Numbered from the stretch's first letter, positions 54,816-63,666 are shown. The stretch: DNA of 64,000 bases from QAMH01 sp900556425 (GCA_902475535.1 CABRZR010000007.1:1-64000); one strand, 5' to 3'. Notes: generated by a model not told the origin, from the sequence alone. Program-made: numbers and translations.

Positions 54816-57239
54816 TTAAGCCTCCTTCACGATGGATTCCTGCGGATTGGGCGTTATCTCGCCCTCGAACTTGCGGATATCACACCACGAATCCCAGTAG
54901 CAGTCGGTCGAGCCCGTGAGCGAACTCATTGCCTCGACGTAGGGGTTGGGATGGTGTCCCGCGGCAAGCCAATCCGCGAACCACTTGTCCTCGAGCGGGC
55001 CCTGCGAATCCTGGCCAGCGCACTGGTGCGTGATCTCGGCGTAGGTGCCCTCCTCGAACTGACGACGACGCCAGCCAAACCACACGTGCACGGTGCCATC
55101 CGGAACGCTCTCGTCGAGCACCAGACGCGTGATGACATGCCCACGCTCGTTGAAGACCTCGACCATGTCACCTTCGGCCAGCCCCAAGCGCTGGGCCTGC
55201 ACCGGATTGAGCCTCGTGGCGGGCGTCTCTCCGGAAAGCTTCACGGTGATGGGATCGTCGGTGAAGCTCGATTGCATGAAGAAACGCTGGCGACCGGTGA
55301 AGAGCTGGTATGGATACTCGCTCGACTTGCCGATCTTGTTCGGCTCGAGCACCTTGGTCGTTGCCATGCCGAGTTCGGCGAGCTTCTCGGAGTAGATGAT
55401 CTCCATGCGTCCGGTCTCGTTATCGAGCACCTCGGCGGGATTGAGGTACGGCGTGTACTTGGGCTCGGGCGGAGCGGCAGCGCGAATCATCTTCTCGGCC
55501 TTGAGACGCTCGTAGGTGACGGGCGGCTGGATGCCGGCGATGAGCGGGTACTGCGTCTGCAGGCGAATGTCGATGTATTCGGGAATGCCCATCGTGAAGT
55601 AATCGCCCAGACCGACGCGCTTGGCGAGCTCGCTGAACACCCAGACGGGCTCATGGCCGTCGACCTGCGGCTCGATGGCCGGCTCCTGCAGAATGACGTG
55701 GTTGTAGCATGCTCCCGTGATGAGATCCTCGCGCTCGAAGGACATGAGGTCGGGCAGCACGTAGTCGGCGATTTCGCCGGTGTCGGTGAGCCATACGTCA
55801 TAGTCGACGACAAGCTCCATGTCCTTCACGACGTCGAGCCATCGCTGACGATCGGGCTGCTGGTGCACGGGATTGCCGCTGCATACGATGAGCGCCTTGT
55901 AGGGGCTGTCATCGGCCTCGGCCGCCGCAAACCATTGCGCCATGCGCACGGGCACCGACTTCACGCCGGCAACGCCATCGGGGCAGCTGATGGGGATGTC
56001 GTTGAAGACGAGCGGCCAGCTCTGGAGCTGCAGCGCCTCGAAGACGCCGCTACCCGGCTTGCCCAGGCGCCCCGTCAGGGCGCCGAGCAGCAGGAACTGG
56101 CGATAGGTCTCGTTGGAGTTGCGGTAGCGCAGACCATAGCCCGACAGGATGAAGGCGTTTTCCGCCTCGACCCAGTCACGTGCAAGACGCTCGGCGTCCT
56201 CGGCGCTGATACCGCACTTCTCGGCGGCAAGCTCAAAGGTGTACTCCGCCGCGGCGTCCTTGAGCTTCTGCAGTGCCGTGGTGTAGCGCTTGCCGTCGAT
56301 CTCGTAGCTGCCGAAAAGCTGGACGTCGGCCCCCTCGGGATAATCTCCGCGCTTGGGCGCAACACCGACGGCGGCATCACTCGCCGCATCCCAGACAAGG
56401 TAGCAGCCATCATCGGAATCGCGGGCGAGCAGCCCCGTCTCGTCATCGACGAGGTAGGCGGCGATTGAGCGTGCGAGCAGGTACTCGCTTGCCTGCAGGT
56501 CGTTTTGCAGGATGTAGTTCACCATGGCCATGGCCAGATAGCCATCGGACGCCGGCTTCATGGCAACGAACTCGTCAGCAAAGCCTGCCGTGCCGTCGAA
56601 GATGAGGCCGAGGTCGACGATGCGCGCACCAGCCTCGCGGGCACGTACGAGGTTCTGGGCGCAGCGCATCTGGTTCTCGATGGGATTGCAACCCCAAACG
56701 TAGATGAGATCCGTGCCGACCATGATGCGTGGGTCGATCACGGTGCGAGGAAACTCGCTGCCCGCGTTATAGAACTCGGCGTAGAAGGGACCGTTATCCA
56801 AACCGATCGAGCCGAGCGGAACGGTGACGCCAAAGGTGTTCGCGAAACGGAACGGCATCAGGTTCTCGAAGCTGTACTGGGCAGGGACGCCTGCGCCGAG
56901 GTTCCAGAGAACGACCTTATCAGGGCCATACTCGTCGCGAATCTTGCAGAGCTTCTCGCCAATTTCGTCGAGGGCTTGGTCCCAGCTTATCTCCTCCCAC
57001 TTGCCCTCGCCGCGCTCGCCCACGCGCTTGAGCGGTTTTCTGAGACGTTTGGGATCATAGGGTTGACGACCCGCAAGGCAGCCCTTCTGGCAAATGTGCC
57101 CATCGGGCTCTTCCGGCTGAGAGTAGACGATGCGCTCCATGCGCTCGATCTTGCCATCTTTCACGATGGTCTTGAGCGCACAGTAGTCATGGTCACCCCA
57201 ACCGGGACAAGCAGTGTAGACGAACGATTCTTCCGACAT
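54816..57239 (-). CDS. Molybdopterin oxidoreductase, catalytic subunit (DMSO reductase superfamily)
   Basis: 807 residues from ATG with GAGAGGAG upstream; no Tat signal. Cys at 11, 20, 50 and 54: C20 and C50 match the third and fourth cluster ligands, and C11 the first, but the second is missing (GWGDHD instead). WGCNPIENQMR and the C-terminal MPT-binding region (LFTGRQRFF, RLNPVQAQRLGLAEGDMVEV) are clear. Short soluble members with an Fe-S partner include acetylene hydratase, pyrogallol transhydroxylase and gut catechol dehydroxylases, so a role in aromatic or small-molecule reduction is possible but unproven. Divergent from a MarR regulator. Confidence 0.87.
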   Translation of the reverse strand: MSEESFVYTACPGWGDHDYCALKTIVKDGKIERMERIVYSQPEEPDGHICQKGCLAGRQPYDPKRLRKPLKRVGERGEGKWEEISWDQALDEIGEKLCKIRDEYGPDKVVLWNLGAGVPAQYSFENLMPFRFANTFGVTVPLGSIGLDNGPFYAEFYNAGSEFPRTVIDPRIMVGTDLIYVWGCNPIENQMRCAQNLVRAREAGARIVDLGLIFDGTAGFADEFVAMKPASDGYLAMAMVNYILQNDLQASEYLLARSIAAYLVDDETGLLARDSDDGCYLVWDAASDAAVGVAPKRGDYPEGADVQLFGSYEIDGKRYTTALQKLKDAAAEYTFELAAEKCGISAEDAERLARDWVEAENAFILSGYGLRYRNSNETYRQFLLLGALTGRLGKPGSGVFEALQLQSWPLVFNDIPISCPDGVAGVKSVPVRMAQWFAAAEADDSPYKALIVCSGNPVHQQPDRQRWLDVVKDMELVVDYDVWLTDTGEIADYVLPDLMSFEREDLITGACYNHVILQEPAIEPQVDGHEPVWVFSELAKRVGLGDYFTMGIPEYIDIRLQTQYPLIAGIQPPVTYERLKAEKMIRAAAPPEPKYTPYLNPAEVLDNETGRMEIIYSEKLAELGMATTKVLEPNKIGKSSEYPYQLFTGRQRFFMQSSFTDDPITVKLSGETPATRLNPVQAQRLGLAEGDMVEVFNERGHVITRLVLDESVPDGTVHVWFGWRRRQFEEGTYAEITHQCAGQDSQGPLEDKWFADWLAAGHHPNPYVEAMSSLTGSTDCYWDSWCDIRKFEGEITPNPQESIVKEA

Positions 57240-57360
57240 GCGAAACTCCTCTCGCTCTCTCTTTGCTGGCTGCGACATGCGACGCATCCGCGATGACCAG
57301 TCACGACTAGATTACGCCCATCCACCCTTATGTAAAGCATTTTTCATTAACAATATATGC

Positions 57361-57383
57361 ATTCAATAATATTGTAATTGAAT
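57361..57383. promoter_or_regulatory. Candidate operator in the divergent marR/molybdopterin-enzyme region
   Basis: ATTCAAT and ATTGAAT form an inverted repeat around an AT-rich 9-base centre, in the 177-base space between the two divergent genes. Size and symmetry fit a MarR site. Confidence 0.5.
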
Positions 57384-57416
57384 AACTTTTCGCAAAGTCG
57401 CATCTGTGAGGTTTTC

Positions 57417-58352
57417 ATGATCGCAACGGAACTTGACCAGGAGCGCCGTAAGCTCGAGGACGTCAATCATCCACAGCATGTCGCCGCAGTCGAGGGCCTG
57501 TCGGACTACCTCACCATCATGAACCTGCTGTACAAATCCATCAGTCGCATCCTGGAGGGCGACTGCTCCCTTACGACCCTGCAGTACCGCATGCTCTTGC
57601 GCCTGCTATCGGCTCCGCGGCAGACCATGCGCAGCACCGACCTTGCCGCCAACCTGCGCGTCGGCGTGAGCACGGTTTCGGCTGCAGTTCCCCATCTCGT
57701 GGAGGAAGGGCTCGTTACGAGGGCGGAGGACCCCGATGACATGCGCGTGGTGTCACTCGCCCTCACCGCCAAGGGAGCATCGTCCATCGAACGGGCAGAC
57801 TACCATGTTGGGCAGTTCTTGCAGAACTACTGGAAAAACCTCACGCCCGAGCAGCTCGAGGCCGCCTTTGCCAGCTCGACGAACGCGGTAACCATCCATG
57901 ATGCGCAGCGCATCGAGAACGGCAAGTTCCGCCTGGACACGGCATTCTTCGACACCATCATGATTTCGCGCACGCTCACGGCGCAACGTCTGCGCGAGCT
58001 CGGCCTCAAGACATCCGAGCTTCGCGTATTGCTCGCGCTCTACCTGCTCGGCCCCAACGTGACCGCATCTCGCGTCGCCGACTACCTTTTCCTGAAGAGC
58101 AGCGACATCACGGCACCCATGAAGACCCTGGAATCCCAGGGACTCATCTCCAAGGAACGCAGCGTGGAAAACCGCCGGACCAAATTGCTACAGTTGACGC
58201 AAAAGGGGCGTGACCGAACGGAAGAGCTGCTTCTTCCCACGCACGACGCGCTTCTCGAGACGTGCCACAGCGACGAAGAGGCTGTGCGCATACACCTGAG
58301 CGCCGCGCAAGGCATCGTCACGCGCGAGCGCAGCATGAGGCTTTTCGGGTAG
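57417..58352 (+). CDS. Tandem MarR-domain transcriptional regulator
   Basis: 311 residues from ATG with GAGG five bases upstream. Two winged-helix MarR units sit in one chain: the first with STDLAANLRVGVSTVSAAVPHL (~75) and PDDMRVVSLALTAKG, the second with ASRVADYLFLKSSDITAPMKTL (~220) and RRTKLLQLTQKG. MarR proteins normally dimerise; this one could act as a covalent pseudo-dimer. Likely controls the divergent molybdopterin-enzyme operon in response to its substrate. Confidence 0.88.
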   Translation: MIATELDQERRKLEDVNHPQHVAAVEGLSDYLTIMNLLYKSISRILEGDCSLTTLQYRMLLRLLSAPRQTMRSTDLAANLRVGVSTVSAAVPHLVEEGLVTRAEDPDDMRVVSLALTAKGASSIERADYHVGQFLQNYWKNLTPEQLEAAFASSTNAVTIHDAQRIENGKFRLDTAFFDTIMISRTLTAQRLRELGLKTSELRVLLALYLLGPNVTASRVADYLFLKSSDITAPMKTLESQGLISKERSVENRRTKLLQLTQKGRDRTEELLLPTHDALLETCHSDEEAVRIHLSAAQGIVTRERSMRLFG

Positions 58353-58781
58353 GAGCGGGCGTTCACGCGCCGACGCTCGCTCAGCACGCTTTAGCAGGAA
58401 GACCATGAGCATGGCGACCAGCATGAGCGCGACGTAGAAGCCGAAGAAACCCTGGAAGCCGATGCCATCGAGTAGTCCCGTAGCGACAACCGCGCCGAAC
58501 ATGGTGCCCAGCGACGTGCCCGCTCCCTTGATTCCCGCGCGCCTGCCCATGTGCTTTCTGGAGGCCGCGCTCATCACGGCGACAGTCATGACGTTGGTCG
58601 CCAGCGCGAACGCCACGACGAAGGTGCCACCGATGGTGGCCGAGTAACCAATGCTGTCGTAATAGTAGGGGATGCCTCTATTGAGGCCCTTCATGTAGAG
58701 GGCCGTGAACACCGTCACGACGACCAGGACGACCAGCGATGTGACGTCCATGCGCGATGTGTGTCCGGCGTGCTTGTTCAT
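58188..58781 (-). pseudogene. Internally deleted MFS transporter remnant
   Basis: A 197-codon frame. The first ~65 residues look like helices 1-2 of an MFS protein (YMKGLNRGIPYYYDSIGYSA), then the text jumps to an end-of-protein segment (SRKHMGRRAGIKGAGTSLGTMFG... FFGFYVALMLVAML). Seven or so helices in the middle are missing. The last ~55 codons are antisense to the tandem MarR gene and probably not genuine. Taken as a decayed transporter. Confidence 0.65.
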
Positions 58782-58939
58782 GATGCGTTCATTGTACGCG
58801 CACGGGACCTGGGGTAAGGGGTCATCTTGGGTTTGGGAGCGGTCCTGCGAGAAGTGCTTTTTACTTGAGAAGGATTTATAGATTGCTTATTGAAAATATA
58901 GCTTATAAGCTATATAATTACACCGACAAAAGGGGTTCT

Positions 58940-59296
58940 ATGTGGTCCATTGATTACGAACATATAAGCACTTGGCTTCACACACTTGGCGATGAAGACA
59001 TTGACAACATATACGCAGCTCTGGAGATACTGGAAAGCGAGGGGCCAAATCTTGGAAGACCCTTGGTGGACACTCTGGAACATACGAACGTGCACAATCT
59101 TAAAGAGTTGCGTCCAGCCTCCACCGGTGGATCGGAGATACGCATTCTCTTTGCTTTTGATACGAGCAGGAAGGCAATCTTGCTTGTTGGAGGTGATAAG
59201 TCAAAGGGCAAAAACACTAAAGAGAAATGGAATAACTGGTATAGAAAAGCAATTCCTGAAGCCGAGAAAATATTTAGAGAGCATCAAAGTAAATAG
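58940..59296 (+). CDS. higB: RelE/HigB-type toxin (phage-derived Gp49-like)
   Basis: 118 residues from ATG with AAAGGGG upstream; an earlier ATG lies in the leader. LGRPLVDTLEHTNVHNLKELRPAS and IRILFAFDTSRKAILLVGGDKSKG match the Gp49-like RelE superfamily, ribosome-dependent mRNA endonucleases. 21 bases before its antitoxin. Base composition is clearly more AT-rich than neighbours, suggesting recent acquisition. Confidence 0.88.
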   Translation: MWSIDYEHISTWLHTLGDEDIDNIYAALEILESEGPNLGRPLVDTLEHTNVHNLKELRPASTGGSEIRILFAFDTSRKAILLVGGDKSKGKNTKEKWNNWYRKAIPEAEKIFREHQSK

Positions 59297-59317
59297 TAGA
59301 TAGACTAGGTAATTGAC

Positions 59318-59620
59318 ATGAAGAATCTAGCGGATTTCAAAAGAGAGTTCGGCATTACTGAGACTCGCGCAGATGAAGCCCGCCGCAGGACACAGGAATA
59401 TGTCGAGGCATACAATCTTCGTCAAGCGCGAAAGTCCTGCGATTTGACACAAGTTCAGCTGGCCGACGCGATGGGCGTCTCTCAAAACAGAATCTCTCGC
59501 ATGGAGAACGGTGATATCGATTCCATGAGCATAGATACCATAAGAAGGTACGTCGAGGCGCTAGGCGGAAGCATCACGGTTGTGGCTGATCTTCCAACAG
59601 GTAAAGTAAGCCTTGTTTGA
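59318..59620 (+). CDS. higA: HigA-type XRE antitoxin
   Basis: 100 residues. Helix-turn-helix at about 42-70 (LTQVQLADAMGVSQNRISRMENG) followed by TIRRYVEALGGSITVVADL, the typical C-terminal strand. Binds and neutralises the toxin and probably represses the pair. Confidence 0.9.
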   Translation: MKNLADFKREFGITETRADEARRRTQEYVEAYNLRQARKSCDLTQVQLADAMGVSQNRISRMENGDIDSMSIDTIRRYVEALGGSITVVADLPTGKVSLV

Positions 59621-59689
59621 TTGGCTGAAACACAGGCAGAGATAGATTATGGACGATTTCTCTTTTGCTCAAGGTGGACAGCAATAATA

Positions 59690-59726
59690 TCTCCACTCCT
59701 GCGCTTCGCGCTTTCGGGCGAAATAG
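59690..59726. repeat. Degenerate fragment of the dispersed repeat
   Basis: CTCCACTCCTGCGCTTCGCG and the following GGGCGAAAT resemble the right end of the GTCATTTCGAGCG repeat. Confidence 0.5.
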
Positions 59727-59757
59727 TGAGACAGTTGCTCTGAGCAACTGTCTCACT
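59725..59757. repeat. TGAGACA palindrome
   Basis: AGTGAGACAGTTGCTC and its exact inverse with a single central base (16-base arms). Lies between higA and the HipB-like gene, about 75 bases from the stop of the latter. Confidence 0.85.
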
Positions 59758-59832
59758 AAAACTTCTCGGATTGAAACGAATATACCCCAGCGGGTTTTGT
59801 CTCATTTTCAAATCAGTAGTTTGGTATCCCCT

Positions 59833-60114
59833 CTATCGCCTTACCCTCTGGGGAAGCTCTTCTTCGACCCTGAGACGACCATAATCAGTCTCGAAGGGGT
59901 CGAAGGCGTCGATGACGCGGTCCATTATGCCGAGCATAGTGGCCACGTTGAGCACGGTCTCGAAGGACACAGAAGGGTCGCCCTTCTCCAACCGCGAGAT
60001 AGTGGCCCGGCTTGCGTTTGCCTTGTCGGCAAGCTGCTGCATGGTCAGCCCACGCAGCTTGCGCCACGTTGTCACCGACTCGCCAATGTCCTTGGCAGCC
60101 AGCCTCGTCTTCAT
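59833..60114 (-). CDS. HipB-like XRE regulator, no HipA partner seen
   Basis: 93 residues. Helix-turn-helix at about 14-46 (LRGLTMQQLADKANASRATISRLEKG) and a HipB-like tail. In HipAB operons hipA follows directly; the 212 bases downstream hold only repeats, so this is an orphan. A nested palindrome lies just upstream. Confidence 0.85.
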   Translation of the reverse strand: MKTRLAAKDIGESVTTWRKLRGLTMQQLADKANASRATISRLEKGDPSVSFETVLNVATMLGIMDRVIDAFDPFETDYGRLRVEEELPQRVRR

Positions 60115-60142
60115 GGGAGTCGGACGTTTCGTGAGTGTCCTT

Positions 60143-60195
60143 AATGTCGCATAATTAAGATATTACAATAATTAATGTAATAAATATGCGACATT
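60143..60195. promoter_or_regulatory. Nested palindrome upstream of the HipB-like gene (operator candidate)
   Basis: Outer arms AATGTCGCATA (60143-60153) and TATGCGACATT (60185-60195) enclose inner arms TATTACA (60161-60167) and TGTAATA (60176-60182). Very AT-rich and placed 28 bases before the start codon, as expected for an autoregulated HipB site with its promoter. Confidence 0.7.
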
Positions 60196-60232
60196 GTAGC
60201 ACGCTTATTGCGTCAAAACAAAGTGGCCGGGG

Positions 60233-60362
60233 GGATTTCTCCACTCCGGCGCTTCGCGCCTCCGGTCGAAATGACAATTGAGGGCCGCTTGCGCCCGGTC
60301 GAAATGACGGCCCTGTCATTTCGAGCGAAGCGAACGTAGTGAGCGCAGTCGAGAAATCTCGA
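60233..60362. repeat. Dispersed GTCATTTCGAGCG repeat
   Basis: An inverted partial copy and a half copy between the HipB-like gene and the enoate-reductase-like gene. They carry CCGGTCGAAATGACA and GTCATTTCGAGCGAAGCGAA ends. Confidence 0.85.
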
Positions 60363-60398
60363 GTGAAGCTTTTCAGCTAGCGGAAGAGATCCCTCGAA

Positions 60399-60423
60399 AC
60401 AAATTTGCCCCAGCGAGATTTGT
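60399..60423. repeat. ACAAAT palindrome near the enoate reductase gene end
   Basis: ACAAAT and ATTTGT frame TTGCCCCAGCGAG, ending 5 bases from the stop codon of the minus-strand gene. Same core type as 14653 and 54361. Confidence 0.55.
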
Positions 60424-60428
60424 CTCAT

Positions 60429-62375
60429 CTACACGTCCAATGCGGCGTGGTAGGCCTCGTAGATCGCAAGCGTGATGTTGGCCGGCCGCTGGGCGTCGCC
60501 GATGACGCGCACGAACGGCGCACCATCGCGTAGCTCGTCGACAACCGCGCTGCGCGAGCGCTGGCCGATGGCGGCGATGACCGACTGGCACGGCACCACC
60601 TTCTCCTCGCCATCGATGGTGACCGTCACGCCGTCGGCGTCCACGCACTTCGCGGCAGCACCCGTCAGCACGTCGATGTCCTCGCCCTCCAGCTCCGCCA
60701 GCAAGATGGGGCGGTGGCGGATGTTGGCGTCGGGCGCCAGCTCGGGACGCATCTCGATGAGATGCACCTTGTGGCCCGTGCGCGCCAGCTGCAGCGCGCA
60801 CTCGCAACCGGTGAGGCCACCGCCGATGACGGCAACCTCCGATCCCGGTTCGGCGCCGTCCAGGTAGAGCTCGTCGATGGAGATCACGCGGGCGTCCTCG
60901 GCCACGGGGAAGGGCAGCTTGATGGGCTCGGAGCCCACAGCGATGATGAGCGCGTCGGGTTCGAGCTCGTCACACAGCGCGGAAGTCACGGGCGTCTCGA
61001 GCCGGATGTCGACGCCGGCCTCGCGGCACAGGTGCGCATAGGTGCGTCCCAACTCGTACATGTCGTACTTGAAGGGAAGCGCCGCCTCGGTGCGCAGGAT
61101 GCCACCGAGCTCGTCGCTCGCCTCGCAGAGCGTCACGTCATGGCCGCGTAGCGCCGCGGTGTGGGCCGCCTTCATCCCGGCGATGCCACCGCCAGCCACG
61201 AGCACGCGCTTGGGCCGGGCCGTGGGCGTCACGGTCAGCCCCTCGAACTCGCGGCCAATGAGCGGGTTCACGGCGCATCGACGTGTCTGGGTCACGGGGC
61301 GCTCGGCCATGCAGACGAAGCAACGCAGGCACTTCACGACCTCATCGCCCCGGTTGGCCATGACCTTGTTGGGAAGCTCGGGGTCTGCCAGCAGGGCGCG
61401 CGCCATCGCAATGGCATCTGCCTGGCCACTGGCGACGATCTGCTCCATCTGCGCGGGGTCGGATAGACCGCCGATTGCGATGACCGGCACGGACACGTGC
61501 TGCTTGATCTGCGCGGCCAGCGGCACGTTGCAGCCGTGTTCGCGGAACATCGACGGATGGGTGATCGAGAACCCGAATTGATACGAGCCAGCCGAAACGT
61601 GGATGAGGTCGACGAGGTCCTCGAGCCCTTCGGCGATGCGGCAGCCCTCCTCGATGTCGTAGCCGCCGTCGAAGAGCTCCGAGCCGCTCATGCGTAGCTC
61701 GATGGGAAAACCGGGACCCGTGGCCTCGCGAATCGCGGTGAGTATCTGGCGGGCAAAGCGCAGGCGGTTTTCGAGGGAGCCGCCGTACTCGTCGGTGCGC
61801 TTGTTGAAGTACGGCGAGAGGAACTGGTTGATGAGCCAGCCGTGCCCCGCGTGGACCATGCACATCTGGAAGCCCGCGCGGCGCGCCAGCACGGCGGCAT
61901 TGGCATAGGCGGCGGCGATGTCGGCGATTTGCTCGGCGGAAAGCGCCCGCACGGGGAGCCCGTCAGGACGCACGCCATCGCTCGGTCCCCACTGACATAG
62001 GTCGGCTTTCTTCTTCTTGTCAACCATATAAGTGCCCGCGTACTGGCCGGAATGCGACAACTCGATGGAGGCGATGGCGCCGTGGCGCTTGATGGCGTCG
62101 GCGACGTAGGCAAACGCGCCGAGCTGCCCGGGCGTGGCAAGCGAGAGGTGCAGCATCTGCGAGCCGTCGGTCTCGGGATGGACCACGAGCTCGCTCACGG
62201 TGACCGCGGCGGCACCGCCCTTGGCGCGGGCCTCGTAGAAGCCTTGAGTGCGCAGGCCGGGCGTTCCCTCGGCCGTGATGTCGGTGGCGCCCATGGGAGC
62301 CGACACCATGCGGTTGCGGAATGTCAGGTTACCCACCTTGAGGGGTTTGCAGAGATTGGGATAATCGCGCTTCAT
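60429..62375 (-). CDS. Flavin/Fe-S oxidoreductase, 2,4-dienoyl-CoA / 2-enoate reductase family
   Basis: 648 residues from ATG with GGGAGG upstream; a longer frame is rejected. An Old Yellow Enzyme barrel (1-~350: VHAGHGWLINQFLSPYFNKR, TDEYGGSLENRLRF) is followed by a [4Fe-4S] motif CLRCFVC...RRCAVNP (~340-370) and an NAD(P)/FAD half with GGGIAGMKAAHTA and GGGLTGCECALQLARTGHK. The active-site Tyr and the C-x2-C-x2-C spacing deviate slightly from E. coli FadH. It may reduce an unsaturated acid or CoA ester as an electron sink; the substrate is unknown. Confidence 0.9.
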   Translation of the reverse strand: MKRDYPNLCKPLKVGNLTFRNRMVSAPMGATDITAEGTPGLRTQGFYEARAKGGAAAVTVSELVVHPETDGSQMLHLSLATPGQLGAFAYVADAIKRHGAIASIELSHSGQYAGTYMVDKKKKADLCQWGPSDGVRPDGLPVRALSAEQIADIAAAYANAAVLARRAGFQMCMVHAGHGWLINQFLSPYFNKRTDEYGGSLENRLRFARQILTAIREATGPGFPIELRMSGSELFDGGYDIEEGCRIAEGLEDLVDLIHVSAGSYQFGFSITHPSMFREHGCNVPLAAQIKQHVSVPVIAIGGLSDPAQMEQIVASGQADAIAMARALLADPELPNKVMANRGDEVVKCLRCFVCMAERPVTQTRRCAVNPLIGREFEGLTVTPTARPKRVLVAGGGIAGMKAAHTAALRGHDVTLCEASDELGGILRTEAALPFKYDMYELGRTYAHLCREAGVDIRLETPVTSALCDELEPDALIIAVGSEPIKLPFPVAEDARVISIDELYLDGAEPGSEVAVIGGGLTGCECALQLARTGHKVHLIEMRPELAPDANIRHRPILLAELEGEDIDVLTGAAAKCVDADGVTVTIDGEEKVVPCQSVIAAIGQRSRSAVVDELRDGAPFVRVIGDAQRPANITLAIYEAYHAALDV

Positions 62376-62453
62376 GAGGTCCCTCCCGGGTCGTCGCGTT
62401 CTATTGGGCTGATTATCCTCCAATCGGCATGCGCTGGCTGGCAGCATGACGAG

Positions 62454-62486
62454 ATTTCTCGACTCCGCTTCGCTCCGCTCGAAATG
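62454..62486. repeat. Fragment of dispersed repeat
   Basis: GAGATTTCTCGACTCCGCTT and CGCTCGAAATGA, an inverted half copy between two minus-strand genes. Confidence 0.75.
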
Positions 62487-62488
62487 AA

Positions 62489-62521
62489 AGTGGGACAAAT
62501 GACCTGTCCATTTGTCCCACT
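62489..62521. repeat. AGTGGGACAAAT palindrome
   Basis: AGTGGGACAAAT (62489-62500) and its exact inverse (62510-62521), 12-base arms and 9-base loop, 5 bases after the VanZ-RDD stop. Terminator-like position. Confidence 0.75.
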
Positions 62522-62526
62522 TGGCG

Positions 62527-63561
62527 TCATTGCCCCGGTAGGTAGTCGTAGGGCATCTTGCGCGCGATAAGGTAGAAGATGACGACGACCGGGACGAGCG
62601 CGAGCGGAAACATGAGGATGGCGACAACCGCGGCGGCGCGTACGGCATAGAAGAGCACCCGCTGCGATCCCATCCGCTTTTTCGTCTCGAACGACATGTG
62701 CACGAGCTTGCCGCCGACCGTGCTCCCCTCGTTGCACCAGGGCACCACGACCTCGAAGACGACATAGGAAAGGGCGAAGCAGACGTACATCATGAGCGTC
62801 TCCGTCTGGGGCGCGGTAAGCCCCGCTATCGTGAAGGGCTCATCGAGAAACGCCTCGCTCGCCAGGGCCAGCAGCAGCCATGGTCCTTCCGTGCACAGGG
62901 CGATAATCATCAAGTCGACCCAAAGAGCCACGCAGCGGCGCACGAAGCCGGGGTCATGGGTCGTCTTCAGGAAGATGGCTTTCTCCTCGGGTAGCACGCG
63001 CCCCAGGCTATAGGCGCACCACCATCCGACGATGCCGCCAAGCGTGTTGCAGATGATGTCGTCCACCTCGAAGGTACGGTAGGCGTACGGATAGATACCA
63101 AAGAGGCCCGTGAGCTGCGCGGTCTCGATGAGAATCGTCGTTCCGAGAGAGATGAGCACGGTCATGCCAAAGCCCAGACGCAGGAAGCGCTTCGCGATGA
63201 ATCCCAACGGCACGAACAGCACGATGTTGAACAGCAGCTGCAGGACCGCCTTGATGCCGTCCTTCGCGATGTCGTGGGCGAAGTTGAATGGATCGAACTG
63301 TGGCGGGATGCCATAGGTGATGCCCGGACCGGCATCTCCGCTCGGGAGCGGGTAGAGCGTGAAGCAGCCCAGACCCGCGATATAGAGGATGGTGAGATAG
63401 GCGGCCACGGCCGATGACAGACGCAGGCGCCCATCGCGATGGTAGAGGTACACGAGGACGGGAAGCGTGAGGGCGAACGAAAGAAACGGCCAGATGAGAA
63501 GCGCCGCCTTGAAGCTGCCGCTAAAACTGCTCAGAAACGAGCTGACTGATCCCATCCGCAT
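62527..63561 (-). CDS. VanZ-like / RDD fusion membrane protein
   Basis: 344 residues from ATG MRMGSVSSF with GGGGG upstream. The first part (~1-190, about five helices) matches VanZ: CFTLYPLP, FNIVLFVPLGFIAKRF and IETAQLTGLFGIYPYAYRTFEVDDIICNTLGG. The second (~200-344) is an RDD domain with RRCVALWVDLMIIALC and GSTVGGKLVHM. VanZ alone confers low-level teicoplanin tolerance in enterococci; the function of the fused form is unknown. Confidence 0.85.
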   Translation of the reverse strand: MRMGSVSSFLSSFSGSFKAALLIWPFLSFALTLPVLVYLYHRDGRLRLSSAVAAYLTILYIAGLGCFTLYPLPSGDAGPGITYGIPPQFDPFNFAHDIAKDGIKAVLQLLFNIVLFVPLGFIAKRFLRLGFGMTVLISLGTTILIETAQLTGLFGIYPYAYRTFEVDDIICNTLGGIVGWWCAYSLGRVLPEEKAIFLKTTHDPGFVRRCVALWVDLMIIALCTEGPWLLLALASEAFLDEPFTIAGLTAPQTETLMMYVCFALSYVVFEVVVPWCNEGSTVGGKLVHMSFETKKRMGSQRVLFYAVRAAAVVAILMFPLALVPVVVIFYLIARKMPYDYLPGQ

Positions 63562-63666
63562 CTCACCCCCATCGCGAAGTTCCTTTCCACACAAGGTAAG
63601 TTACTAGATGATGGAGTCACGTGACCGAGAATGACAAGATTGTAAGCCGATGAAAATGGGGTGGGG

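Noticed and set aside
58188..58352. C-terminal part of the MFS remnant as a real coding overlap with the MarR gene
   Set aside because: The MarR frame is conserved through this stretch, and the remnant's sequence there is Arg-rich with no membrane character.
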